Notes: a model not told the origin generated them from the sequence alone. Shown: positions 13,720 to 26,283, counted from the first letter of the stretch. The stretch: DNA of 64,000 nt from Stictocephala bisonia (GCA_035578905.1 JAQJVL010000534.1:411072-475071), one strand, 5' to 3'. Numbers and translations: made by a program.

Positions 13720-13843
13720 GTGTACCACTTATAAACTTTAATGTTTATCACTGAATTATTCAAAATCGCATTGAAAGTTAGTAATTGGTTTGCTTACCAA
13801 AGTTTTAAATTAAGGATAGACTGCTTTACCATAGTTATTATCA
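13720..13843 (+). repeat. 125-bp direct duplication, right copy
   Basis: Second copy of 13089-13214. It ends at TCAAATCCAG exactly where the Penelope-like terminal repeat begins, so it marks the 5' insertion boundary of that element. Confidence 0.75.
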
Positions 13844-13846
13844 AAT

Positions 13847-14097
13847 CCAGAAATCAAACATAAAATAATTAATTGTAAATCATACTTTCCAGTTTAATAT
13901 TTTATTTAAAATTACTTTCTATTAATCCATTTAAGTTTTAAATTCTTTAAAATTATCTATGTTTTATCATATTTTAATAAAATATGTTTTTTCTGCTTAT
14001 ATTTAAACTGATGATGCCTTAACCGGCGAAAACGCTATTTTAATAAAAATTGTGGAATAATTTTTAAAAATGTGTTCTTTTTTAAAACCAACTTTCT
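13847..14097 (+). repeat. Penelope-like terminal repeat (pseudo-LTR), left
   Basis: A ~250-bp direct repeat of 15546-15866. Both start AAATCAAACATAAAATAATT and end in GTGTTCTTTTTTAAAAC followed by CATCAAGT. Such direct terminal repeats, called pLTRs, are typical of Penelope-like elements. It carries the hammerhead-like motif at 14002-14045. Confidence 0.8.
14002..14045 (+). ncRNA. Hammerhead-ribozyme-like motif (type I), copy 1
   Basis: Order of parts: ATTTAAA (helix I 5' strand, 14002-14008), core CTGATGA (14009-14015), helix II GCC/GGC with a TTAACC loop, core GAAA (14029-14032), ACGC (helix III position), TA, then TTTTAAT (14039-14045), which pairs with ATTTAAA except for one T-T mismatch. 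Penelope-like elements are known to carry minimal type I hammerheads in their terminal repeats. Here the helix III palindrome is damaged (ACGC instead of GCGC), so activity is doubtful. Helix II is intact. Confidence 0.6.
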
Positions 14098-15100
14098 ACC
14101 ATCAAGTATATTTATGGACTTCCTAAACTTCACAAAGAATTAATTCCCCTGAGATCCATAGTAAGTTTGATTGATTCACCTACATAAAAATTATCAAAAT
14201 CTTTGTTAACCATCTTAAATCCCTTATTTGGCAATTCTACATATTACATAAAAAATTCAGAAGACTTTATTGAGAAAATAGCAAATTACATATTGATTGC
14301 CAAGATATTCTAATCAGCTTTGACGTAACTAGTTTATTTACAAATGTATCTGTTCTACAAGTGTTACGAATAACAAAGAATCTATTAGAACAAGATGATA
14401 ATCTCAAAGAGAGAACAAATTATCAGTTTGTTGTATATTAGAACATCTGACTATATGTCTTACAAACAACTACTTTCATTATGAAGAACATTTTTATAGC
14501 CAAATTTGAGGTTTACCTATGGGTGGAGTTTTAAGTCGAATACTACGTAATATTTTATGGATAATTTTGAAAAAAATGCATTTACTAACTGAAATCCCAA
14601 ACCAAAAATCTGGCTCAGATATGTTGATGACACTTTTTGCACATGGGAAGATCAAACTATATTCAAAACAAATATTTAAATCATATAAATAACTTGAGAC
14701 CAACTATAAAATGTACATTAAACTCGTAAAATGAAAATAATGGACAAATTCCTTTCCTAGATGTGTTAGTTTCAAAACCAACAGAAAACTAACTTATTAC
14801 ATCACTATACCACGTAAAAAAAAAAAAAAAAAAAAAAACGCTTAGTGGACAATACATAAATTATTTTCAGATCACCCTCAACATGTGAGGATTGGAATGA
14901 TTCAAAGTTTATTTATGAAAATAGATAATTTAGTAACAATCGATGAAGATAAATTAAAGGCAGAACAAGATACTACAAAATTATTAATAAATAATAACTA
15001 CCCTACAAACATAATTGAAAAGGCGAAATTAAAAAATCAAATTCAACCTAGAAGACACAATTAAAATACCAACTCGCTAACTACAATTTCAATTTCATAT
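14098..15100 (+). pseudogene. Penelope-like reverse transcriptase, frame-broken remnant
   Basis: Translation in several frames gives RT pieces in the right order. YIYGLPKLHK and then PLRSIVSLIDSPT (14108 on) form the conserved block before the fingers. SFDVTSLFTNVSV (14316-14354) is catalytic motif A, with its Asp. WLRYVDDTFC (14611-14640) is motif C, with both Asp residues. PFLDVLVSKP near 14750 is the conserved block after the palm. The first in-frame stop is at about 14186, and at least two frame changes are needed to follow the homology. A ~21-bp poly-A run near 14818 lies in the thumb region. The enzyme would copy element RNA into DNA at a nicked target; this copy cannot. Confidence 0.8.
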
Positions 15101-15118
15101 ATAAAAGGCATTTAAAAA

Positions 15119-15328
15119 ATGTTTAGAAAAATCAACTCAAAATTCAATATCCGTACTTCTTTTAGTTCAACTAATAACCTTCGCAGTCATTTAACAAAAT
15201 TAAAACCTAAGAACAAAATTCAAGAATCTAAAAATATAATTTACAAAATTGGCTGTGAATATAATAAATCTTACAATGGCCAAACATCTAGACCTATAAG
15301 TACAAGAGTCAAGGAACACATATTATAA
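15119..15328 (+). pseudogene. Penelope-like GIY-YIG endonuclease remnant
   Basis: A 69-codon frame ending at TAA 15326-15328. Its second half, IIYKIGCEYNKSYNGQTSRP then STRVKEH, matches the GIY-YIG nuclease core of Penelope-like elements: the Y-K-I strand, the degenerate YxGQT strand, the catalytic Arg region and the R-x-x-EH helix with its Glu. In family members this domain nicks target DNA and follows the RT. Downstream DNA to about 15450 still translates to the conserved tail (HTLNENHDIKF), so the stop truncates a longer domain. The frame's ATG is only the first Met after a stop, not a real start. Confidence 0.75.
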
Positions 15329-15545
15329 TTACAAAGCACAAAATAAATAAAAATTAAAATTAGTAGAACACACTCTAAATGAAAACCATGACATTAAATT
15401 TGACTCATCCAGTATTATATTTAAAGAATCATCGTGGACCAAAAGGAATCAAAGTGCCTGCATGTTTGTTATAAAATAACAATTTATATCACAACCATCT
15501 ATACATTTTAGTAATTTATACTTACCTTTAGTTAATTAAAGAAGA

Positions 15546-15866
15546 AATCAAACATAAAATAATTAATTGTAAATCATATTTTCCAGTTTATTATTTTATT
15601 TTAAATTACTTTCTACTAATCCATTTGTTTTAAATGCTTTAAAAATAACTATATTTGATTATAATATAATTTTATTATAATATAATTTTATTATAATTAT
15701 ATTATAATCCCCTATATTATAATTTATATTGTTTTAAACATATGTTTTTTCTGTTTACATTTAAACTGATGATACCTTAACCGGCGAAAGCGCTATTTTA
15801 ATAAAAAAATTTGAATAATTTTAAAAATGTGTTCTTTTTTAAAACAAACTTTATTCCATCAAGTGT
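15546..15866 (+). repeat. Penelope-like terminal repeat (pseudo-LTR), right
   Basis: Direct repeat of 13847-14097, longer because an AT-rich expansion (repeated ATAATTTTATTAT-like blocks, about 15659-15720) lies inside it. It contains the hammerhead-like motif at 15759-15802. Confidence 0.8.
15759..15802 (+). ncRNA. Hammerhead-ribozyme-like motif (type I), copy 2
   Basis: Same architecture as 14002-14045: ATTTAAA (15759-15765), CTGATGA (15766-15772), short helix II, GAAA (15786-15789), the self-complementary GCGC (15790-15793), the TA cleavage dinucleotide (15794-15795) and TTTTAAT (15796-15802), which pairs with the first strand except for one mismatch. The palindromic helix III fits the dimeric hammerheads described for Penelope-like elements. 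Helix II is weakened here (ACC instead of GCC), so each copy keeps a feature the other lost. Confidence 0.65.
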
Positions 15867-18113
15867 ATACAACAGAATATAAAAAATAGTAAAATATGTA
15901 ATATCTACAGCTGGTTGTAACAACCTTTAGCAGCTTGTGTTGTTTACCTGTTAACTCCAGCGTATTGTTATTGTATTCAACCCTTGGGCTAAGCACGTAT
16001 ATTACAATTTATTATACATCACATTATTAGTAATACAAAAATGATTTATTTTATAACACTTATTGATGTTATTGCTCGTAATAATATGCATGTCTCAAAA
16101 GTCGACTAATGAGTGTCGGTAAAACTTTTAAGGTAATTTTAAATTAGTTTACACACAAAAAATGTAATCTTAACAACTAAAAATTACCAAGAAACATAGA
16201 TATTGAATAATACGTCCTTTACCACAGAGAGGATGTGTAAAATTAGAACCTGTTCGGTTGGAAGTGAGATATTCCGAGGGAAGGATTTACTATCATGTAA
16301 AACACTACAGGCTAGATTTATGTTTTGGGGTTGTCATATCTTTTATGGCCACTTATTCCAGCTTATGGCTGTGGCTGCGTCCTATTTATTACTAGTGGAG
16401 TCTTCTTTAAGGGATCATTATAGGATGAACTGTCTGTTGTGGAAAAAAAATTGGAACACACTCTTGTTTTACTATTTTAACATATGTACATTTACATTCG
16501 AAAGTGCTTTATTTTAAAGTGGTATATTACTATTTTCATTCAGTTAATTTTTATTTACTGTGCAATAAAAAAACAAGGAAAATGTATGGATAAAATATAT
16601 TTTTGAAATACATAACTTAATTTAATCTGTAACTTAAATTTTACTAATAAGTTTTATTTGTTATTTACGAATAAAAAAAATTAATATTTAACAATTTGGT
16701 TTCTATGTATCTAAAAATAACTAAAAAAATAACGATTACAATAATATTTAAAATTTAACGGATCGTTATTATTAAGGTAATGTATGATAACAGTATCGTA
16801 GATATAAGTATTGTTTGTAGCTGGCTTAATATAATTACCTTTTATATTAATAAAAATAATAAATTTATAAACAAAATGTATTTAAAAACCAATAGAAATT
16901 CAGAAGTTTAATAAATTCATCAACGATTAGGTTACTTTAATAAACTTGCTTGGTTTGAAATTCAGTCAAGTTAAGCTAGCCTGACTGATGTATATGTATT
17001 AATTATATGTATATTATTATATACATATAATTCAGTATATTATATGTATGATATAATATACCTAATTACAAAATAAAACTACATAAATTATGTTGAAATT
17101 GATTTTTATTTTTTAATATACCCGTTAACATTATAATAGAAGCTCGTAAACTTTTATCAGAAATGCTGGAAAAAGATGATGTTGTATTTTAATAGTAAAT
17201 AAATATTTACTATTTAAGTTCTTACAAATAGTTCTTGAGATAAACCGATTAAATGTATGAAAATCCTTTAGGATCCGTTTTTCGACAGTTACTTCTGGTA
17301 ATTTGCTTACTTTTAGGCAAGGCACAGAGTAGAAATATTTACATAAAGATTTACAATGTTCCCTTGGATAAGCGAGCACTACTGCTTCTTCCATAATAAG
17401 TCTAGGTGTTCAGCAGAGTAGAATAATCGTTTGTACCTACAAATGTAATAAACTAATAAACATTTTCATTTGAGTAATTATCATCAACACAAAACAGTTT
17501 TAAAACAGCAGTTTCTTAGTTCTAAGCTTTACATCATTACGTTTTCATTTCAAATTTATGTATTATTTAATAAATATTATACTCAACTATTTGGTTCAAT
17601 TATTTTAAGAATGATAACTACAGTAATTAACTACCTAACAATGCGTAATTAATTTTAATGAATATCATACAATAATTTAAAATAAGTTAATATATAATAT
17701 TTTATAGTAATAATATAAATAATAAAACATTTTTAATACAACGAATTAAAAAACTACATTATAATTTGTTTAGCTATAGGTAAAACTTAAATTTGGTCTG
17801 AATATTATTGCTATAGAACTAAATACACATCACTTGTCGAAATATTTCACTGGCATGGATTTTATGTATGTATAGATGGTTAACAATATTTTAGCTACAA
17901 ATCGTTTTATATTAGTCAAATGAAGCATCCAATAAAAGCCAAAATGACAGAGATATTACTAATATTTACATCACTAAACGTTTAGCAAATTATACTATTT
18001 TGCGGAATACTACATTAAAAACATGGGTGAACGGTTTAGTACTGTAATATTATCAGACGTGGACTTTTAGAATCCTTTTTTTTTAGTAATTAGTTTTGTT
18101 TAATGCTTAATAT
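15867..18113. other. AT-rich stretch, no confident gene
   Basis: Contains a 104-codon plus-strand frame (16203-16517) and an 87-codon minus-strand frame (17131-17394). Neither has a recognisable domain or convincing composition. 16990-17060 is a cluster of overlapping TATATGTATA-type palindromes. No gene called. Confidence 0.45.
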
Positions 18114-18176
18114 TGACGCATGCCAATGCATGTATATTGTTTTTATGGCAATAAAGCTATTTTTGATTTGATTGAC
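18114..18176 (+). mobile_element. 3' end of a CR1/jockey-type LINE (fragment)
   Basis: The stretch ending TTTTTATGGCAATAAAG followed by TTTTTGATTTGATTGA has the look of a LINE 3' terminus: a TATGGCAATAAAG-type polyadenylation signal followed by a short TTTGATT repeat tail. Only some 60 bp are recognisable. The assignment rests on this terminal pattern alone. Confidence 0.45.
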
Positions 18177-20531
18177 TCTATAGTACAGTCTGTAAATACC
18201 TTCTTAAAAGGATGTGGTACCTGAAAACCGATCGGACAATATGATCCGATCTCTTTATCACCCTAACTCCTTATCTAGTAAAAAGCCTAACTCTTTATCA
18301 CATACCTAAGGACTACATAAATGACTACCTAGACGGAATTAATCAAGAGTACAAACACTGTTGGAATCTGCTAATATTGGTAGAAAGTGATGAAAAGTGG
18401 ACAAAGTGGATTCTCGATTTATTGTAGGCTACACTTAATAAAATGTTTTATTAAATGTATTATGTAATGTTCATTTGCATTGTAAAGAAGAACATTTTTG
18501 TTTTCTTCAAGGGAGACAACACCTAGGACACACGGTAAGTCAGGTCATTCAGCGGGAAACAACGCCTACATGTTGGAAACAAGGCAACAGTTAAGTTAGG
18601 AAATTTGGTGCCAAAATAGTGAGGTTAGAACTGTAGCGATCACACGGTTTCAACACGTGCCACTAGTGCTGATAGTCTGTATTTATCTGTCTGTATTTTA
18701 GCTGTCTTTATCAACCACATTACACTGGATAGTAGTCTATTTTGTCCATGTAGTTAGCACAAATCCTAATTAACAAAATAATTTCTAATGGTCCTCAAAG
18801 GGTTAGGCTCACAACCTTCCGAAATCTTTTTAGCATTAGAAATGGTTAATTCTTTCAATTATAGCACATATAAAGTGATAAAACTATGAAATTGACAGTT
18901 AACAAAACTAAACCCACACTAGACTTGTTACAGTAATATGCATATCACATTTTTAGACAAGGACAGAGTTATTTGCAGTATATAGTGGACACGCTACGTA
19001 GCATGTTGCGTGAAGCCACGACTACGTTCCAACTGCAGTGGTCTAGTATTAAACTGTGCACTTATTACTCAAGTTTTAATGATAGATGAGAACCGTTAGA
19101 TGGTTATGGATTGTTTCTATCTTTTTTAAATAATGCAATTGTTAGAAGTTCTAGCAAAATGTAAAGAGAATTGAAATAAATTATGTATTTTAACAGAATT
19201 TCATCATTGTTACTTTGGGCCCAAATTCGGCATTCCTAATCGTTCCATCTGATAATAGTGTTAAACTAGTTTCATAAATATTTCAAGAAAAGATTGGAAT
19301 TATAACAAAAAGTCTTATTTTTACTGTCATATGTATGTTTATTTTATTTCAAATTTCACAGAAAAAAGTGTCTTAATTGGATTGCCGATAGAACAGTGTA
19401 CCGATAATATATAATTCAGCGGCGCTTTTCTTACTTAGTTAAACCCAAATGAGTTCAGCTATATAGGAGTCATATCTCTTCGATTGTTGTCTTTTAAGAT
19501 AAATAATAATAATAATCGTGAGAATTTCCAGCAAGATATTTTTTGCCAATTTTAAGTATTTAGTATAAAAGACGAATTATATACTATATAAGCTATATAT
19601 ACTAAATAACTATATAATTACATATAGTAGTAGGATGAAGCTATGTGAAAAGGCCTGTCCAGTACCGCAGTTAGCCATGCTATCAGTAGGTCAGTGCGAC
19701 TGATAAGAAGTGCAAGTGAAGTGTACACGACCATCACTACTGGAAAATATGGCTTAGACTATTTACAGGCAAACTTTGTTTCTTGTATTATTGTATATAA
19801 TTGAGGAAATAAATAATGTATTAATTATTTTCCTGTATTGAGTACAGATAATTGACTATCTACTAGACGTTTATAAATATATTACACAAAAAATATGTAG
19901 TTAAGTTTTATTAACATAGTTTTTCTTATACTATTAAACATTTTCGTAATTTAAGAATGATTAGTAGTTCAAACAATAAATTGAAAATAGTAAAATAACC
20001 TCCAATAAAAGAGGTTGTTTTGTTTTTTATTATTACGATCAAACAAAACAAAATAACAAAATAAAATGGCGTTGAAAACAATATTTGTTAAATAAATCTG
20101 ATATGTTCCTTACTTACAAGTTATTTAATGTAAAATCATTTTATATCAAGCAGTATATATCTCGATATAGTTTCTGGTGGCAGGTTAGTTAGTGTAACTA
20201 ATATACATTAATCTCTATACTAAATACTATCATTTTCACATGTTCGTAAACAACATATGTTAATTAACATTACTAATTGCAGTAACACTCTATCAGCCAG
20301 GTTCATATCAGAACCATCAGAACTTATCCCAAGAAAATATTTGTAATACTCTTAGCAGCAACTCTATACATTTTAATCGTGTTCAAATAGTTTCTATTAA
20401 AATATTATTTCCTTAAATTGAAAAATCAGGTTAATTTGTTGTATTCTGATTAGAACGTGTATTTACGTATTTATTATAACACAATATCATAGCAGTATGT
20501 TTATTAATAAAACCATAACTGTATAAAAAGG
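18177..20531. other. AT-rich stretch, no gene seen
   Basis: No coding signal. A small inverted repeat occurs at about 20013-20062 (GTTGTTTTGTTTT against AAAACAAAACAAAATAAC). Otherwise nothing identifiable. Confidence 0.5.
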
Positions 20532-20822
20532 GTGCTGTTATACTGCAAGTACTCTTTCTCTGCAAGTACTGTTATACTGCAAATACTCTTTCTCTGCAAG
20601 TACCGTTATACTGCAAATACTCTTTCTCTGCAAGTACTGTTATACTGCAAATACTCTTTCTCTGCAAGTACTGTTATACTGCAAATACTCTTTCTCTGCA
20701 AGTACTGTTATACTGCAAATACTCTTTCTCTGCAAGTACTGTTATACTGCAAATACTCTTTCTCTGCAAGTACTGTTATACTGCAAATACTCTTTCTCTG
20801 CAAGTACTGTTGTACTGCAAGT
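20532..20822 (+). repeat. 34-bp tandem repeat (~8 units)
   Basis: Head-to-tail copies of a 34-bp unit (GTTATACTGCAAATACTC then TTTCTCTGCAAGTACT), nearly identical, with only a few single-base differences. Because 34 is not a multiple of three, an ORF through it cycles through all frames and repeats every 34 codons. The 158-codon open frame over 20532-21008 is a by-product and not called as a gene. Confidence 0.9.
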
Positions 20823-22479
20823 TTCAACTCTTGGTGCAAGTTAGAAAACATATTATTTTTTATAAGAGTTTATTTATGGTTTAAGCAATGCATAAACACC
20901 TGGATTATCTTAAGAATTTATGCGGTCACAGAAACTGCCTTCCTCCCAAAATCCTTGTGGAATAATATTATTCTAAAAGGATGTTTTTCACAGATACGAG
21001 AGTGTTAATATTTAATATGTAAGTAAAGATCTGTTTGTATTTGAGTTTAATTTACTTATTGTATTGCTATTTAACTGTTTTCGATGTCAATTGGGTTTTT
21101 TATACTTTTTATTGGGATAAATACTATGAAGATGAATTCAGTTATAAACATGACATAAGTTATTCAACAGATATAAACCAAAAACAAAGTGTTGTGCTAT
21201 CAGCTCAATGTTACAATCTAATGTAGTGAGTGTATATATTTTCGTGTAACGAGAAGATTTGAAAAAATGTATTTATATACAAAAAAGAAGGAAACTATCA
21301 TCTTCCAATAAATAAATACATACTAACTATAGAATAAGTTATACAACTGACAAAATTAACTTATTCAACGAACTTCAAACAACTAAGTAAGAAGTAAACA
21401 TGACCCTTTATATATTTTTAATGTAATATTTTTATGGACACAAGTTTTTAAATTCACCCCAGTTGTTTTAAAAAATTACGTTTTCCTACGTCACTTCTTC
21501 AATACAATTCAGTTGTAGATATTTCAGTTATTTAGACAATTAAAATAAATACTCTCCGTTGAAATAATTCCGATAGTTTAAAAGTTATTTTTTATAAATT
21601 GAGCAATACGTACCAAACATTTTACCAGTGCGAACCAAAGTGCTTCGTTAATCGAAGATTTATGTGTTCCTGCTGTGACGAGAGGTAACTTATCGTGAAA
21701 TCTGAGCTCGGAGGTGATGGAGTGTAAAACACGAGTCCAGCGTGTGTCGATGATTGATTATTCCAGGGTCGAATATTGTTATATTTTTCAAACATGGAAA
21801 TATCCTAGAGATAACTTATTATTTCCCTTATTTTGACCATTGTCTTTTACTAAACATCACTTTTTGTACAAATAAAGAGTGATATACGCAAAACAATCAT
21901 ATATTTTATAGTTACTTTGTAAAATTGTTCATTATTATTATTCACATAAGCAAAACCTTATGTACCTCCCAGGTCTTGAGAAGGTACTTGTTTTTATAAA
22001 TGTGTCAGCTGTGTAAAGAAAAACTATACTAAATTGTACTGTTTTACTAATGATAGTAACGTATCCTACGTTAATGCTAACGAAGTTATTTTAAGTATAA
22101 TTAATTAAAAAGCTTATTTAAAATTATTTTGAATAAAAAAAATTGTAAAAAACATGAGATAAGGAAAGTAACATTTAAAAATAGCTCAATGAATCGTAAT
22201 GTTTATTAACATATACGTCTCAAATTCGGTTTAGTTTGTTGCTCTTTTAAGAAACGTGCATTGTAGTTATGAATAAATTTTACGTTAAAGAAATTTACTT
22301 TTTTTAGAAAAAAACATTAAGTTCAGTTAGAGAAATCAATAATACTATTGGAAAGTAGCTAAAAATGAAAAAAAAACAAGAAAAAAGAGTTCAGACCAGA
22401 TAGGGTACCTAAAAAAGCATAAGTTATTTCCCTCACATAAGGGGAACAACGGAAATATTGGCAGAATATATATCAATGA
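20823..22479. other. AT-rich stretch, no gene seen
   Basis: No coding signal beyond chance frames. It contains one copy of a dispersed repeat (21692-21764, listed separately). Confidence 0.45.
21692..21764 (+). repeat. Dispersed repeat R4, copy 1
   Basis: About 73 bp starting ATCGTGAAATCTGAG and ending TGATTGATTATTC, with GTGTAAAACAC in the middle. It matches 46205-46276 in the same orientation at roughly 80 per cent. No open frame. It may be a SINE or a fragment of an unrecognised element. Confidence 0.6.
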
Positions 22480-23230
22480 CAATATAAAAAGCATTTATAA
22501 GCCACCGATCCAATTGAAGAATTTTGTGACTGGGTCAAAGATGACATTCCATTAGCTATGAGTTGATTAAAGACCCAGCATAACTATATTGAAAAGCATG
22601 ACAATCTTCTTTAATTTCTGCCTTATTACTTCGTTTTCAATGTAAAAGAATTGGTGTTGTAGTAGATATTAAAAAGGAATTCTTAGAGATAAGCCTAAAC
22701 AAATTACAGGAACTTCTTTAAGTTTCTTAGGATTTATACAGTAAATTATTTAAAAGCTTTACTGTAATAAAAGAGTTGTTGTATACATGCAAACCATTTC
22801 TGCTACCATGCTATATAGACACTATTCGGGAAAAAACTAAGGAATGTAATGAGTGTAAACATTACGTTTTCTGGAAATACGTGGATGCAATGAAAAGTTT
22901 TTGCGTCGTTATTTTCGTTAGTGATATATTTCTTTAATATAGGAACTCAATAAATGTATTAAAGAATGAAGAGAAATATTGTTGTATCCAACGTTTGAAC
23001 TAACAGGCTGGAAATGAACTAATGATATATCTGTAAGTAAGTCTGTTCCAGTTCTGGGACTTAATTGGTGTCCAAGAGAAAATTTGAGTGTTAAGCCTGC
23101 AGTATTGAACGTAGACATTTTACGGAAAGTGACAAAAGGATCGATATAGCTCATAGTTTGACCTATTGAGGTTTTTCAGCACCTTCCGGACCATTTACGT
23201 AAATTCATGACCATTCATATATCTTACTGA
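22480..23230 (+). pseudogene. BEL/Pao-type retrotransposon polymerase remnant
   Basis: Two translated blocks recall BEL/Pao reverse transcriptase. CKRIGVVVDIKKEFLEISLN (22641-22700) matches the motif A region, usually written RIGVxxDIKKAFLQI, with its catalytic Asp. VLGLNWCPRENLSVKPAVLN (23051-23110), followed by KVTKG, matches the block after the RT palm that leads into the region before RNase H. The blocks lie in different frames (0 and 2), about 390 bp apart, with stops between, so this is a decayed fragment. Nothing of protease, integrase or LTRs was recognised around it. A 78-codon minus-strand frame over 22918-23154 is only the shadow of the second block. Confidence 0.5.
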
Positions 23231-26200
23231 GGCTCCCGGTGATTTGATTCTGTTAACTATTGGTTATTTTATTCAATAAATTGAGAAATGGGGCTACAGA
23301 CACAGACGCAACAGAAAATATAAATGTTGGAAACATTTTAAATACAGACAACAATACACCAAGAAAATAAACTTGAAAAAAGGAGAATAAATACTTAATA
23401 GTAAAAAAAAATGATAAAAATAAACAATATTGGATAGCCCCTAGTACTGGTGGAATGAAAAAGCAGGAAAAGATAATGAAGAAACACTTGTTCAAATCAT
23501 AACTTAAACTAAGATATTGATTAGGCCAATTAACAGAATATAACTTTTAGAAACATATGATTGTAGACAGGATTATGTGGACAAAGCTTATTTGAAATTA
23601 TTAACACCGAAAAGAACAATTGAAAAGAGAACAAAAAGTAGGATTCTAAGATTGAATTATCACATTAATGTATTTATGACATTACGTTAACATAAAGGGC
23701 GAATGAATGAAATGTAACATTTTTAGATATTTCTAAGGAGTTATTAATTCCTTGTGAAAAATATCACGTGTTTTAGTTTTATTCATTGTTAGTACCAACT
23801 GTTTCTTGGGTGTTGGACAAGCGCCAGGGACTTATTTACTTTTGTACTAATAGTTAATGTAGTTATGTTTTGGTATTACGGTACTGTAAATATTCAATGA
23901 AAGCATGATTAAATTGACAATTATTGTTCTTCATAAATAAAATTAGCAGGGGGCAAGAAATAATAATTCAAGAAACGGCAAAAAGGTTGAAATCAATTAG
24001 GCAGTAATTTTCCACCACCCTTAAGTCAGGAGTGTTTGTTTTCCCCCAAACAGTTCACTCTCTCTAAAGCATTAACTAAGGGTTGTTCACCTAACGTTTT
24101 CTGCCTTATTCAAGCTGAAATTTTACGTTTTGTTACAAAATCCTTACGAGCTTATATTAACAAACACATACTTTTAAACGATATTTATTGTACTGTATCT
24201 TGAAATAAATGCTCTTTTGTAGAATGTATATATGTATACTAGTTTAATACGATTATTATTTTTAAAAAAATATTCATACTTATCATCAAAAGGTACAAAT
24301 TTATTTAGGATATTGTTATGTATCCAGCTATAAAGGTGTTAAAAACAAATCATAATTAAGTAATATACAAAATCTGATGTTTTATAGACATTGTCAGATG
24401 TTATGTCAAACTAAGCATAATTTATTGCAAAAGACTATAACAGAACAAAAAAAAACATTAAATAGCTATAAATAATATCCGCGTACAAGAAATTAGTGTT
24501 TTGTTGGCGATGAAGATAGAGAAACGTCGAGGTAGTGGGGAAAGTTGTTAACTAACTGCAAGTGGGAAGACGGAAATAATCTAAGCAGTTTGTCGTATGT
24601 TGTTCCTGTTGTAATCACAGGATTGAAGTTACTTTCTCTTCACTTTCCACGTAAAAAGATCAACGGTATTGTTTCGGAATATGGAAAACAGATAACCTAT
24701 AACCTAAATATATATTACTATGTAATTTTACTTAAAATGCTTGGATATTAGTACATCAGCAGTCTAGTACTAAGATTTATATGTACTACTCTGATCTTCG
24801 AACTCAAAAGACTCATTTGTTTACATATTTCTTGTATACGAACAAAACTTTATAATATTCATTCTTTTTGCATTCTCGAAGTATTTAAGTTTCTCATTGT
24901 TTTCAACAATTATACATTACAACTTTTAATTCAAAGATAGATGTAAACATTGTGATAAAACTTTAGTTAGGAACACATTTTCTGTAGCCAAATGAGTTCT
25001 TACTATTTCTTCAATAAATCAGGGAACATTTATTTCCAGAAAAAACTCTACCGAAAAACTTTCAAAATGCAAATACCTCAAAAAAATAGTTGTTTAGTTA
25101 ACAAATATAATGATATATTGCTAGTACTTTGAAATATAGTGGTTTATTATACTAAATTTTAGAGTACAATACTAATCAGGATAAAATATTGGATCTAAAT
25201 AGAATATTATATGACACTAAATATAGTATGTTGGTTGGTCATTGGAATAAGTTACAAAGCTTTAAATATGATAAATATGGGTGCAATGTAAGGTCATGAA
25301 AAAGTGTACTGAATTTGTTAAAAATATGAAAACAAGGGCTAAAATTATGTTTATATTTTAAACTTAACAATGTGACTAAATATTCTGTTGCATATCTTTT
25401 GATTTACAAAATGTTTTTATGTCAATAAATCTTAGAAAAAACTTTGAAGTTGTAAATTACATTTATAAAGCAAAATATATTTACAGCTGTTTTTGAAAGG
25501 AAAGATTCTTGTTAGTGGCCATGAAACCATTTACTAAGGGAATTGGCTTGTCCAGAACAGACGTACCACTCACTGGCCCAGACAAACACTACTCAGCACA
25601 CGAGGGGAAATAAACTACACCCACTTGTGGTCAGTAAATCCATGTTTCATATGAGAAGTATACCAACTAACTAGAATAAATTAATTGATTGTTGAATAGA
25701 GAAAATAAAAAAAAAAAAAAAAAAAACAACAAATCAATTCAACCATCTTGAGGACCATAACTATATTTTCATCGTTACATGAAAGGCCCACAATGAGTAA
25801 TAACTTTGTATATAACACCAGATAACTGTTATATGTTTTATAAATTAGCTATCTAAAGAATTATAACCATATTCTTTAGTTTAATGACCGACAAATCCTA
25901 CAAACAACACATAATTCAGGGGTTAAATATCTTAAATAGACGACTGAAATAAAACTGTAATTAAAGACATGTATAGTTGCAACTAATAGCATAAAACGTC
26001 ATAAAGAATTGGTTTTTAAGGCTGTAATAATATTGGTAAATATTCAGATCTCGATTAGAAAAAATACAGATTAGCAATGTATATATTTAAATTATTTTTG
26101 TTGTGTATTTTTAAGACGTATTTTTAGAAAATAAAATAGTAAATAAACTTATTTCCAGCATCATACAATGCCTAATTTTAATTCTGATGTATTAAAATAT

Positions 26201-26283
26201 ACTCTCATTCGTGTTTTAATATTATGTTCGTTAATAATAGTTGTTCCTTAGAAAAATGTTACTTAATTAATACAGTACAAATA
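23231..26283. other. AT-rich stretch, no gene seen
   Basis: Chance frames only (80 codons at most). There is a poly-A run of about 21 at 25708-25726. Nothing identifiable otherwise. Confidence 0.45.

Larger units (their letters stand above)
13847..15866 (+). mobile_element. Decayed Penelope-like retroelement (RT + GIY-YIG)
   Basis: About 2 kb in the plus orientation: left terminal repeat (13847-14097), frame-broken reverse transcriptase (from 14098), a GIY-YIG nuclease remnant (15119-15328) and right terminal repeat (15546-15866). This order, with RT motifs YGLPKLHK, SFDVTSLFTNV and WLRYVDDTFC, is specific to Penelope-like elements, in which a telomerase-related RT is fused to a GIY-YIG endonuclease. 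Many stops and frame changes, plus a long A run at 14818-14838, show it is dead. The 5' part of the RT is missing, so this is a truncated copy. Confidence 0.85.

Noticed and set aside
16203..16517. 104-codon ORF
   Set aside because: No recognisable motif, and the surrounding DNA shows no coding signal. Chance is the simplest explanation.
20532..21008. 158-codon plus-strand ORF
   Set aside because: It is produced by the 34-bp tandem repeat, whose translation cycles through three frames, and runs on into chance sequence. No domain, start context or homology.
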